DNA from: a virus
Reading direction: 5' to 3' (one strand)
IMG/VR virus record: IMGVR_UViG_3300042458_003482
Span: 1-33,219 of that record
DNA: 33,219 bases
Of this stretch, positions 21,954 to 28,134 are shown piece by piece. The notes under the pieces are model-generated. The model ran no database searches, was not told where the DNA came from, and saw only the letters and a list, made by a program, of their open reading frames with translations. A program made the translations under genes and the position numbers. Positions within the stretch are counted from its first letter, which is position 1, and each line of letters starts with the position of its first letter.

Positions 21954-23513
21954 CTAGACTTGAATCGTGCGATAGGCGACTTTCGGCGCCACTGGTTCTG
22001 GGTTAATAAGAGCATCTGTGCGACCAAGATAGGCGAGCACTGCAGCTATCAGTCCGTCAATCTTGTGACTTTGTGATGGCTTCATGACTTGTCCGTACCG
22101 AGTCGGTACCGCGTTTGTCACGTGTCTTGTAAGTTCTGCTTTGCCGCTGTGTTTCAAACGGCCCTCGAGAATGTCCTCGAGAAAGCGGTCTAGACCCTGC
22201 GCCATCAGCTTTCGCTGGCTTGAAGGATAAACCGCAACTACCTTGTCAGCAAAAGTGGAGTTCCAAGCGTCAAGGTAAGACTGCCAGCCCGATGGGTCTG
22301 CCCATATCTTGTGCACTTTGTACTTGGTGAAAGCTATTCTCACAGCCTCATCAACTTCGACTCTTGGGACTTCCCAGCCGTAACCCGCGGGTCCAGGTGG
22401 TCGCTCCCAACACTCGAGTTGAAAAATCTTGCCGTCTTCAACGCGGCACGCAACCAAGACAGTGGAGTCGTCTTTCCGCGAACCGTCGTAACCGAGCACG
22501 ACTTCCGTGCCCTCTGCCAGCTCTTCAGGTTCTGCTGCTGCGTTCCATGCTGTGATGTCCATGTAGCGGTCTGTGTCCGTGGACGGCTGGTTTAAAAAGT
22601 AACGCCTCGCATCTGACGCTTTCGTCATTGGGTCTTGGATTTCGGCCATTAAACGGTCGGCGTCCAGCCATTTGAAAGCGGGGCCATACACGACAGCGAG
22701 CGCTTTTTTCAACTTCTCGCTGTCCTGCAGGTCTGGAACTTCGGGCGCTTGCTTGTGGTCGAATAACAGGCCTGGATTTTTAGTGCGGCCTTCTTGTATC
22801 GAAATCCATAAGCGGTGCGTTTGTTCGGCGATTGATTCCTCGCCGACCGAATACATTGTCGAAGTCTCGAGCATCCAAGGGTCTGCCACTTTACGCTTGG
22901 CGAGGTTACGCCGAACGGTTTCGTGCATTCGCTTGAGCTCGGGGCTCGAATAGAGGTGTGTTTCATCTGCAACCGCAAAAGACTCTTTGCCGCCGTCTTT
23001 TGATGCAGAAGCTGCTGTTGATGGCACGATTTCGCCGCCACCTTTTAAGAATGTGCGAGTCAAACCCACGTCAATGCCTGGGTACTCGGTGCCAAAGTTC
23101 GTTTTGATGTGCTCTAGCATGTAACGCACGTTGTCGTACGTGTTGCCAGACTGCGATTCTTCAGTCGCTAGACATCTGATGAACGGGTACTGCACTGGCT
23201 TGCCGACTGGGTTGCCGAACTGGTCCCAACGGTCAAAGCGAGCAGGGCCGAGAGCCTCGAAACATACGAGCATTCCAGCCAGCTCAGATTTCGCACGACC
23301 TTTGGGCCGCGAGAAAAACGCACGCCGAACAACTCGTCTCCCGTTCTTGTCGAGTTCATATGCTTTGAGTATAAAAGCCGCTTGCTCATCATCTAAGACT
23401 ATGGCCTCGCCTTGCACGTCGCCTGGTCCGTGGACTAGATAAGTCTCAATCCAGTCAATCGCGTCCCAACCGAGCGAGATAAAGCTACTCTGTTGCCGTT
23501 TCTTCTTTGTCAA
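21954..23513 (-). CDS. terL: Terminase large subunit
   Basis: The 519-residue product packages DNA into the prohead. The ATPase domain has a Walker A-like SRPKGRAKSE (Lys75) and a Walker B-type ESFAVADETHLY (Asp183, Glu184). The nuclease domain has VLGYDGSRKDDST (Asp343), ADPSGW (Asp406) and SHKIDGLIAAVLAY (Asp486), the expected metal ligands of an RNase H-like fold. The start is TTG at 23513 with a GGGGAG site close by and 29 bases of overlap with the small subunit. This type is common in cos-packaging actinophages. Confidence 0.93.
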   Translation of the reverse strand: MTKKKRQQSSFISLGWDAIDWIETYLVHGPGDVQGEAIVLDDEQAAFILKAYELDKNGRRVVRRAFFSRPKGRAKSELAGMLVCFEALGPARFDRWDQFGNPVGKPVQYPFIRCLATEESQSGNTYDNVRYMLEHIKTNFGTEYPGIDVGLTRTFLKGGGEIVPSTAASASKDGGKESFAVADETHLYSSPELKRMHETVRRNLAKRKVADPWMLETSTMYSVGEESIAEQTHRLWISIQEGRTKNPGLLFDHKQAPEVPDLQDSEKLKKALAVVYGPAFKWLDADRLMAEIQDPMTKASDARRYFLNQPSTDTDRYMDITAWNAAAEPEELAEGTEVVLGYDGSRKDDSTVLVACRVEDGKIFQLECWERPPGPAGYGWEVPRVEVDEAVRIAFTKYKVHKIWADPSGWQSYLDAWNSTFADKVVAVYPSSQRKLMAQGLDRFLEDILEGRLKHSGKAELTRHVTNAVPTRYGQVMKPSQSHKIDGLIAAVLAYLGRTDALINPEPVAPKVAYRTIQV

Positions 23514-23934
23514 GCTCCCCCACCACTCTCAACAAACGAGTTCGTCGCTGGTCAGATAGGGTCTTGTTAGATTTGGCCCCCTCTGCTTCACCATCGACCT
23601 GCAACCGAAGCCGCATTCTGTCCTCTGGTGTAGCGCCAAACTTCGCGACTCGGAGCCGCAATTCTGCTCCCACGTTGTCACCGTTCCAAAAGGACGAGTG
23701 CAACAGGGCTGTATCGATTAAAAAATCCCAGTCAGTGTCTGTGAATGTGGCAGCCTGTGCAGATTTGCGCCAAGTGTCCCACCAAGTGAAGGTCTGTGTG
23801 TGCCAAGGGTATCCAGCGGGCAAATCAGGACCGCGCAAGATACCGTCTTGCACTACGACCTGCGTTGGTACAGGGTCTGCATTGCGGCGCCGACGCTGTT
23901 CTGCGTCCTTTGGCGCTGGGCCTTTGCCTGCCAT
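23485..23934 (-). CDS. terS: Terminase small subunit
   Basis: The 149-residue product starts with a basic GKGPAPKDAEQRRRRNADP segment typical of small terminase subunits of actinophages. Helices with aromatic motifs (TFTWWDTWRKSAQAATF, DTDWDFLIDTALLHSSFW) follow, and then an acidic C-terminus. It recognises the packaging site and recruits the large subunit. The ribosome site is AGGAG before the ATG. The upstream untranslated stretch (23935-24097) is where a cos site would lie. Confidence 0.82.
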   Translation of the reverse strand: MAGKGPAPKDAEQRRRRNADPVPTQVVVQDGILRGPDLPAGYPWHTQTFTWWDTWRKSAQAATFTDTDWDFLIDTALLHSSFWNGDNVGAELRLRVAKFGATPEDRMRLRLQVDGEAEGAKSNKTLSDQRRTRLLRVVGELDKEETATE

Positions 23935-24097
23935 GTTTCTCCTAAAGTTGACTAATCATTGAATGGTCTGACCATTAAAATCCTGAACCCGTACGCGCCG
24001 CGTCCTTTGGGGCAGCGGGGTCTCTGTACGCGTGAGTTTTTGAAGTTCGAGGGGGGGTGGAAAAATGCCAGAGAGGGGGTTTGTTGTTGCTTTGTGC
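23935..24097. other. Candidate cos / packaging-initiation region (163 bases)
   Basis: No gene occupies the gap between the HNH endonuclease and small terminase genes, the usual place of cos. It contains a perfect 7-bp palindrome around one base (AATGGTC-T-GACCATT, 23962-23976), a direct repeat GTACGCG (23991-23997 and 24026-24032), and G-rich stretches near 24050-24080. The palindrome and direct repeats are candidate terminase-binding sites. The cut position itself cannot be seen. The octamer GTACGCGT at 24026 recurs at 27899 in the other large non-coding gap. Confidence 0.5.
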
Positions 24098-24385
24098 TTA
24101 GCGGCGTGCTGAGTTGCAACTGCGGCATAGTACGCGCAAGTTGCTCATTTCGTTACTACCCCCTAGGGATAGGGGGGTTATGTGGTCCACTGTCAAGTCG
24201 GACGGCAGGCCACAGAGTGAGCACCAAGGTTGCAGCTCTCTCATCTTTTTTGAAATGCGCCGCCATTCGCTATCGTAACCGCGCTGGCTGGCTGAGGGTC
24301 TAGTACCCCTGTATACTTTGTGACATTCTAAACAACGCGAGCTATCGCGCACTAACACACCACAATCGGTGCAGGGTTTAATCAT
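24098..24385 (-). CDS. HNH endonuclease of the packaging module
   Basis: The 95-residue product has a first zinc ribbon (Cys5, Cys8, Cys18, Cys21 in CTDCG...CLEC) and then an HNH domain with Cys55, Cys58, Cys87 and Cys90. Its active-site core is VDHITPLSLGG (Asp67, His68), followed by MSNLRVLC (Asn82). The last metal histidine of the usual CxxCH motif is Asn here (CRSCNSARR). HNH proteins beside terminases stimulate cos cleavage in HK97-like phages. The start at 24385 overlaps the upstream stop by eight bases; more upstream ATGs exist, so the true start may be up to 12 bases earlier. Confidence 0.85.
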   Translation of the reverse strand: MIKPCTDCGVLVRDSSRCLECHKVYRGTRPSASQRGYDSEWRRISKKMRELQPWCSLCGLPSDLTVDHITPLSLGGSNEMSNLRVLCRSCNSARR

Positions 24386-24584
24386 CGTCCTCATCATCTT
24401 CATCACTAAAGACGTCGTAAATAACGCGCATGCGCTCCTCTTGTGGGAGCGCCATATAAACATTTAGAGTGGACGTAACCACCCGAGTGAGAAGGGTTTC
24501 GATTGCGTCGAAGCTGAGGGGAGCGTCTGTGAGGAGATTGGTCTCAATGGCACCAATGGAAATCGAAATGGAGAGGTTGCTCAT
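24378..24584 (-). CDS. Small acidic hypothetical protein, 68 aa
   Basis: The ATG at 24584 follows a G-rich ribosome site (TTGGGGTCAAA). The product has a beta-rich start (SNLSISISIGAIETNL), a helical middle, and a strongly acidic tail (SDEDDEDDD). An acidic tail of this kind is often seen on single-stranded DNA-binding or partner-recruiting proteins, but the rest does not match a known fold. It follows a possible promoter (24622-24651). Confidence 0.6.
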   Translation of the reverse strand: MSNLSISISIGAIETNLLTDAPLSFDAIETLLTRVVTSTLNVYMALPQEERMRVIYDVFSDEDDEDDD

Positions 24585-24621
24585 TTTGACCCCAAAAATA
24601 CAACTCGACCCCAAGAGGATA

Positions 24622-24651
24622 AGTCTAGCACACCACACGCCTTGCGTGCAA
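24622..24651 (-). promoter_or_regulatory. Possible promoter for the packaging and structural genes
   Basis: On the minus strand TTGCAC (24646-24651) and TAGACT (24622-24627) lie 18 bases apart, an acceptable -35/-10 pair. Between them a small palindrome CACGC-CTT-GCGTG (24636-24648) could bind a regulator. This is the only gap between the nucleotide operon and the packaging genes, so a promoter is expected here. The sequence match is weak. Confidence 0.35.
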
Positions 24652-24660
24652 CAAGCAAAC

Positions 24661-25248
24661 TCATGCCTCTGTTGGCGTGTCGAGCATCAGCCCCAAGCGA
24701 GGCCATTCGGTTTCCGTCCATGTGTGCCCTTTCCCATTTGCACATGTGCAATCTTCTGCAGCGCACCTGCAGCCGTGATTTCTGCAGAGCAGAAGCCCTT
24801 GGTCCAGCTTGATAACTAACGACTTTGTACAATACGGGCATCTTAGTCTTGCCGTCAAGGGCCTCTGCTCCAATCCTAGCAGGATTTTCACCTGCAAGTG
24901 ACGTTTCGATACCGAAAAGCTAATCTCTTCAATTAGCGGTGTGCGGTTGTCAGTCGGCCACTTCTCTATCGTGTCGGCCACCCAAAACAACGAGCGCTCG
25001 GCGTTCGTGTTTGGAGTTGCCCCCTGGTCTAGCCCTAGCCTAAGCTCGGCTTCCCAGAGAAGTGTATCAGTGCGAATGTCAAGAATCGCATCAAGCACAT
25101 CGACACGCAATGGGAGTCTAGGCCCTGGAACTGACCGAGTGGAGCGCTCGCCAGTACGGCCAGGCTCCAGCTCGGCACTTAGGTCCTTGTACCAAGTGGC
25201 CACGTCTCTAATCTCCTGCGCGGTTTCAATTAGCGGCTTATCAGACAC
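24661..25248 (-). CDS. Zinc-binding hypothetical protein, 195 aa
   Basis: The chosen start is a GTG at 25248 with a GGGAG ribosome site, overlapping the dUTPase stop by eight bases. A longer frame from a TTG at 25299 is less likely. The N-terminal two thirds are helical and unlike known families. The C-terminal part holds seven cysteines (Cys137, 140, 155, 160, 162, 167, 169) in CPYC, LLCRNHGCRC and EDCTC, so it probably binds one or two zinc ions. In actinophages, proteins with this plan lie near replication genes. Binding of nucleic acid is plausible but unproven. Confidence 0.65.
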   Translation of the reverse strand: MSDKPLIETAQEIRDVATWYKDLSAELEPGRTGERSTRSVPGPRLPLRVDVLDAILDIRTDTLLWEAELRLGLDQGATPNTNAERSLFWVADTIEKWPTDNRTPLIEEISFSVSKRHLQVKILLGLEQRPLTARLRCPYCTKSLVIKLDQGLLLCRNHGCRCAAEDCTCANGKGHTWTETEWPRLGLMLDTPTEA

Positions 25249-25672
25249 CAGAACTCCCAAAACCCGAAGCGCCACGGTCGGTTTTGGGGAGTTCGTCAAC
25301 CTGCTGCGCCTCTACATCTAGAGAGGCATTTGTCATGAGAATGTACTGAACCAAGCGCATGCCAGGCTCTATCTTGACTGGTTGGTCAGTCATGTTCCAC
25401 ACACCAGCAAAGAGCGGGCCAGTGTAGCCACAATCAATCACACCTTGTGCAACCATGAGACCGTGTTTGCGCAATGTGCTAGAGCGAGCTGTAAGCAAGC
25501 CCCACGTGCCCTCGGGCACCTTAATCGCAACACCAAGCGGAACGTCCACGAAAGTGTGTGGTTCAATCACCATCTCTGCATCACAGTACAGGTCGAAACC
25601 CGCATCATCTGAGTACGCTTTAGTCGGTGCCAAGCCAGTAGGTGTCAGTACGCGGTACAATAACGCTGCCAT
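25241..25672 (-). CDS. dut: dUTPase (trimeric type)
   Basis: The ATG at 25672 has a GGAG site. The 143-residue product contains all five trimeric dUTPase motifs in order: DDAGFDLYCD, ARSSTLRKHG, GVIDCGYTGPL, MRLVQYIL, and the glycine-rich C-terminal RGASGFGSSGV. It hydrolyses dUTP to dUMP, preventing uracil in DNA and supplying dUMP for thymidylate synthesis. It lies in the purZ operon and overlaps its neighbours on both sides. Because all motifs are intact, activity is expected. Confidence 0.93.
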   Translation of the reverse strand: MAALLYRVLTPTGLAPTKAYSDDAGFDLYCDAEMVIEPHTFVDVPLGVAIKVPEGTWGLLTARSSTLRKHGLMVAQGVIDCGYTGPLFAGVWNMTDQPVKIEPGMRLVQYILMTNASLDVEAQQVDELPKTDRGASGFGSSGV

Positions 25673-26048
25673 GCTTACTCCATTCTTCAATAGATTCATA
25701 TACTGGTATTTCAAGGGCTGCAAGTCCAACGCTGTTCATGCCGATATCGCCAATCACGATGACTGGGATTTCTTTATCAACAGCATATTGAACCTCAAGC
25801 ACAGTGCCCACAGTCAGGATACCACGAACGAGAACGGCCACAAGGACGTCTGCTTGCTCGAGTACACGCAGATTTCCCCAATGCACGAACTCGTCTGGCA
25901 CTAAATCGCTTGGTGCTTGCCACGCACCAGCTGGGTCATACACCCAAGAGCATTCTTGCTCTTTGAAATGTGCCTTGATTGCATCTTTGACTTTGTTCAC
26001 TTTCGCGCCCTCGTCGAAGTCAATCGGTGCAGCTAGATAGACAATCAC
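25620..26048 (-). CDS. Nucleoside 2-deoxyribosyltransferase-like protein, 142 aa
   Basis: The chosen start is a GTG at 26048 overlapping the previous TGA (GTGA); a GTG at 26066 is also possible. The product begins VYLAAPIDFDEG, and its centre LEQADVLVAVLVRGILTVGT followed by LEVQYAV matches nucleoside 2-deoxyribosyltransferase and dNMP N-glycosidase folds. Glu85 is the candidate catalytic residue. Such enzymes cleave or exchange the base of a deoxynucleoside or its monophosphate. In this operon it might remove unwanted deoxynucleotides, for example dAMP, and so favour the Z base. That role is inference. The gene overlaps the dUTPase start by 53 bases. Confidence 0.72.
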   Translation of the reverse strand: MIVYLAAPIDFDEGAKVNKVKDAIKAHFKEQECSWVYDPAGAWQAPSDLVPDEFVHWGNLRVLEQADVLVAVLVRGILTVGTVLEVQYAVDKEIPVIVIGDIGMNSVGLAALEIPVYESIEEWSKHGSVIVPRTDTYWLGTD

Positions 26049-26440
26049 TTGGCGAAGCCGCCCCACTCACCGTTGTGACGTGCATACTGCGCCATTTTGG
26101 TGTAGATAGCGATGTCATGCCATGTGTCGTCGCTTGGTTTGCGTCCGTCTGCGTAACCGCCAACAAGACGGGCCACCTTGCCGAGCACATAGAAAGCGAT
26201 GCCGAGTTCATCATTTGAGACGTCCTTTGGCTCGCCAATCATTTGACTCAGCGCAAAGCCAATGACTTTGAGGTCAGCACTACCATACTCCAAGGCCTTT
26301 GGAATGACAGAGTCTAACTCGTTGCGTGTCTCGTCCAGCCACCACTCAGCCAGCTGCTTCACACCGTCTGGTGCAGTGTCGCCTTCAAGTGGTAGCTTAC
26401 CAAGCGCGGCCGCCAGGTCTTCCCATTTCTCAAACGCCAT
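26045..26440 (-). CDS. All-helical protein of unknown family, candidate MazZ-like
   Basis: The ATG overlaps the purZ TAA (TAATG). The 131-residue product is predicted to be all alpha-helical. A conserved-looking C-terminal half (NDELGIAFYVLGKVARLV, YADGRKPSDDTWHDIAIYTK) carries acidic residues Glu78, Asp105 and Asp109, and an N-terminal helix carries Glu37 and Glu41. This recalls MazG/HisE-type NTP pyrophosphohydrolases but lacks their exact ExxE motif. I recall similar proteins in other actinophages without a known function. Its place directly after purZ makes a dGTP-to-dGMP role (MazZ) attractive but unproven. Confidence 0.6.
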   Translation of the reverse strand: MAFEKWEDLAAALGKLPLEGDTAPDGVKQLAEWWLDETRNELDSVIPKALEYGSADLKVIGFALSQMIGEPKDVSNDELGIAFYVLGKVARLVGGYADGRKPSDDTWHDIAIYTKMAQYARHNGEWGGFAK

Positions 26441-27474
26441 TATTTCACCCACGCCATTGTTGATGGTCCTGTGCCCACAAGCGCAACACGCGCATTGACT
26501 GCGTCCTCGATGTCCTTGATGTACTTGGCTTGGTCGTCAGACAAAATGTCAATCTGTGACTGGTCTTTCAGCTCTGGAAAGATGTAATCGAACATGGTGA
26601 GCGCGATTTTGACATTTGGTGAGCCGCCGTTTGCAATGACTGCCTCACGAACTAGGGCTGCATCAAAATGGCCGACACGGCGAATCTTTTGAGTCACTGT
26701 GGTGCGCTCTGCCTCTAGACCAAGCTCTTCCCAGTTGGTCTCGTTCTCGAGTGGACCAGAGTTGCCAGCCACACGGATTGGGTAAGTGCGTGCAGTTACC
26801 CAGACATCAAAGATGTCCACTGCTTTGTCCCAAGGTGAAACGCCAGCTTGTGACAAGAAGTCAATGGCACGGCAATCTTGGCTTGTGCAGAATGGGTACT
26901 GACCTGCGTGCAATCCGAGTCCATAGCCCTGTGTGCCTTCGATTAGCGCTGTGCCACCAAGGCGCAAGTGCTCGCGAATAACTTTTGAAGTATCTACTCC
27001 GCCGCCGAATAGAGTCGCCTTGCGCATGATGCGGTCCGCACGTGCAGCGCCGATTCCCTTGCTGGTCGAGCCGATTCTGGCTTGGATATTGTCTGCGGTT
27101 TCGATATCGTGGTGCATAGGCTCCAAGATGGTCGCCTGGTCGTCCACGAGGATGCGTGAGCTGGCTTCGTAGCCTGCCTTGTCTAGGTCGTGCAGCTCGC
27201 GATTGAAGACTTCCATGTCAATCTCTGACCCTGCCGCGATGATGAGGTCAGACTCTGGGGCTGTCACTGCATTCACTGGAATTGAGCGCAAACGCCAAGC
27301 GTATGACTCCTCTCCGTCTGGCCCCTTGCCATAGACTGTGTGCCCAGCGTTTGGCCCTGCAACTCGAATGCCCATGAATGGTGCGTCTGATGTCGCGGAT
27401 AGGTAGCCTGCTACTGCTCCCTTGCCTTCGCTGCCGTACTGACCGCCAACAACGGCGATTAAACGTCCTGCCAT
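26440..27474 (-). CDS. purZ: Aminoadenylosuccinate synthetase (PurZ), Z-DNA synthesis
   Basis: The 344-residue product is an adenylosuccinate synthetase homologue. The P-loop-like start reads GGQYGSEGKG: Ser15 takes the place of the catalytic Asp in the WGDEGKG of PurA, a known mark of PurZ. His45 (GPNAGHTVY) is kept, as are the IMP/dGMP-site motif STSKGIGAARADR and EGTQGYG. The GTP-specificity motif TKLD of PurA has become TMFD (293-296), consistent with PurZ enzymes using (d)ATP. PurZ joins aspartate to dGMP; host PurB and kinases then give dZTP (2-aminoadenine). The shorter length compared with PurA (about 430) also fits. A ribosome site GGGGGA precedes the ATG. Confidence 0.88.
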   Translation of the reverse strand: MAGRLIAVVGGQYGSEGKGAVAGYLSATSDAPFMGIRVAGPNAGHTVYGKGPDGEESYAWRLRSIPVNAVTAPESDLIIAAGSEIDMEVFNRELHDLDKAGYEASSRILVDDQATILEPMHHDIETADNIQARIGSTSKGIGAARADRIMRKATLFGGGVDTSKVIREHLRLGGTALIEGTQGYGLGLHAGQYPFCTSQDCRAIDFLSQAGVSPWDKAVDIFDVWVTARTYPIRVAGNSGPLENETNWEELGLEAERTTVTQKIRRVGHFDAALVREAVIANGGSPNVKIALTMFDYIFPELKDQSQIDILSDDQAKYIKDIEDAVNARVALVGTGPSTMAWVK

Positions 27475-27486
27475 TTGATTCCCCCT

Positions 27487-27816
27487 TTAGAAGTTCGGAG
27501 TGTCACTCGACACTGCCGTTTTTTCGTTCCAGTAGTCGGGCTCTTTCCGACTGTACTGGGGTGAGCGGCACTGGTGTTTAGCCAGTACGAACTCGTATTG
27601 CTTTGCGATGTTGCGAATCCAACGCCGCTCTAGGTAGAAGCCTGGCCGCCACCTAGAAACTCCATATGTCTGTCGCTTATTGAATAGGCACTGTGCCTCA
27701 GTCAACAAGTCCACAGGAATCGGGTCACACTCGAAGCGAAACCCGCACCACTGCGCTTTCCAAATAAAGCCAAAACAGGACAAACACACCCCACCTTGAG
27801 CTTTTTTATCCTGCAT
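27487..27816 (-). CDS. Cysteine-containing hypothetical protein, 109 aa
   Basis: The product has a first pair Cys11-x-x-Cys14 in GGVCLSCFGF. Further cysteines (24, 30, 43) and a late HQC follow, as well as basic and aromatic residues (VSRWRPGFYLERRWI). The arrangement suggests a zinc-stabilised small protein that I recall near replication genes in actinophages, but no function is known. It is the first gene after the repeat-rich gap and probably heads the purZ operon. The ribosome site is an AGG eight bases before the ATG. Confidence 0.6.
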   Translation of the reverse strand: MQDKKAQGGVCLSCFGFIWKAQWCGFRFECDPIPVDLLTEAQCLFNKRQTYGVSRWRPGFYLERRWIRNIAKQYEFVLAKHQCRSPQYSRKEPDYWNEKTAVSSDTPNF

Positions 27817-27842
27817 TTGAGAACCTGACTGTTGGTGTGCCT

Positions 27843-27960
27843 ACCGACTTCACCGACCGCCCCCCCTTATAGGGGGGGGCGAAGTCGGTCAAGTTTCGGT
27901 ACGCGTAGGCCGTGAATTGACCGATACTGCGACGGTCAATATCGGTCAAGTCGGTCAAGT
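27843..27960. repeat. Cluster of CGGTCAA repeats with a GC-rich hairpin
   Basis: CGGTCAA occurs at 27886-27892, 27933-27939, 27943-27949 and 27952-27958, and in inverted form (TTGACCG) at 27917-27923. An 11-mer GTCGGTCAAGT is repeated exactly at 27884 and 27950. Left of these, ACCGACTTC and GCCCCCCC pair with GGGGGGGC and GAAGTCGGT around a TTATA loop, with a seven-base bulge. The cluster fills the only sizeable gap in the replication region, so it could be an operator array, replication origin iterons, or both. Confidence 0.7.
27866..27892 (-). promoter_or_regulatory. Possible promoter of the purZ operon
   Basis: On the minus strand one repeat unit supplies TTGACC (27887-27892) as a -35, and TATAAG (27866-27871) follows after 15 bases as a -10. 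The spacing is short of the ideal 17. The -10 lies at the tip of the GC-rich hairpin. It would drive the gene at 27816 and the purZ operon. The overlap with the repeats suggests repression when a regulator binds. Confidence 0.4.
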
Positions 27961-27966
27961 TCATCA

Positions 27967-28134
27967 TCACCCCTGGTGCCCCCAGCCAGTGCCCTTAAAG
28001 ACGACCCCTGGAGAGGACCAAACTCTATCAGCAAGCTGGCCACAACACAAGGGCGCCACGGTCTCGCCATGCACTGAACCGTCCACCGTCAGGGACATGC
28101 TGCATATCCCGCAGCGAAACTCATAAATCGGCAT
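27967..28134 (-). CDS. FmdB-type zinc-ribbon protein, 55 aa
   Basis: The ATG overlaps the PrimPol TAA (TAATG). The product begins MPIYEFRCGICSMS, the hallmark start of FmdB-family zinc ribbons. It continues with a second cysteine pair in APLCCGQ and the ending RVWSSPGVVFKGTGWGHQG, also typical of that family. Four cysteines (Cys8, Cys11, Cys30, Cys31) probably bind zinc. FmdB-like proteins are thought to act as small regulators, but their function is not settled. The link with a primase-polymerase is worth noting. Confidence 0.85.
   Translation of the reverse strand: MPIYEFRCGICSMSLTVDGSVHGETVAPLCCGQLADRVWSSPGVVFKGTGWGHQG

Noticed and set aside
24140-24180. Strong C/G-run inverted repeat as a terminator
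   Set aside because: It lies inside the HNH motif codons (HITPLSLGGSN) and has no U-tract; the bases are explained by the protein.
26440-27474. A plain host-type adenylosuccinate synthetase (PurA)
   Set aside because: The catalytic Asp is Ser, TKLD is TMFD, and the protein is about 90 residues shorter than usual PurA.
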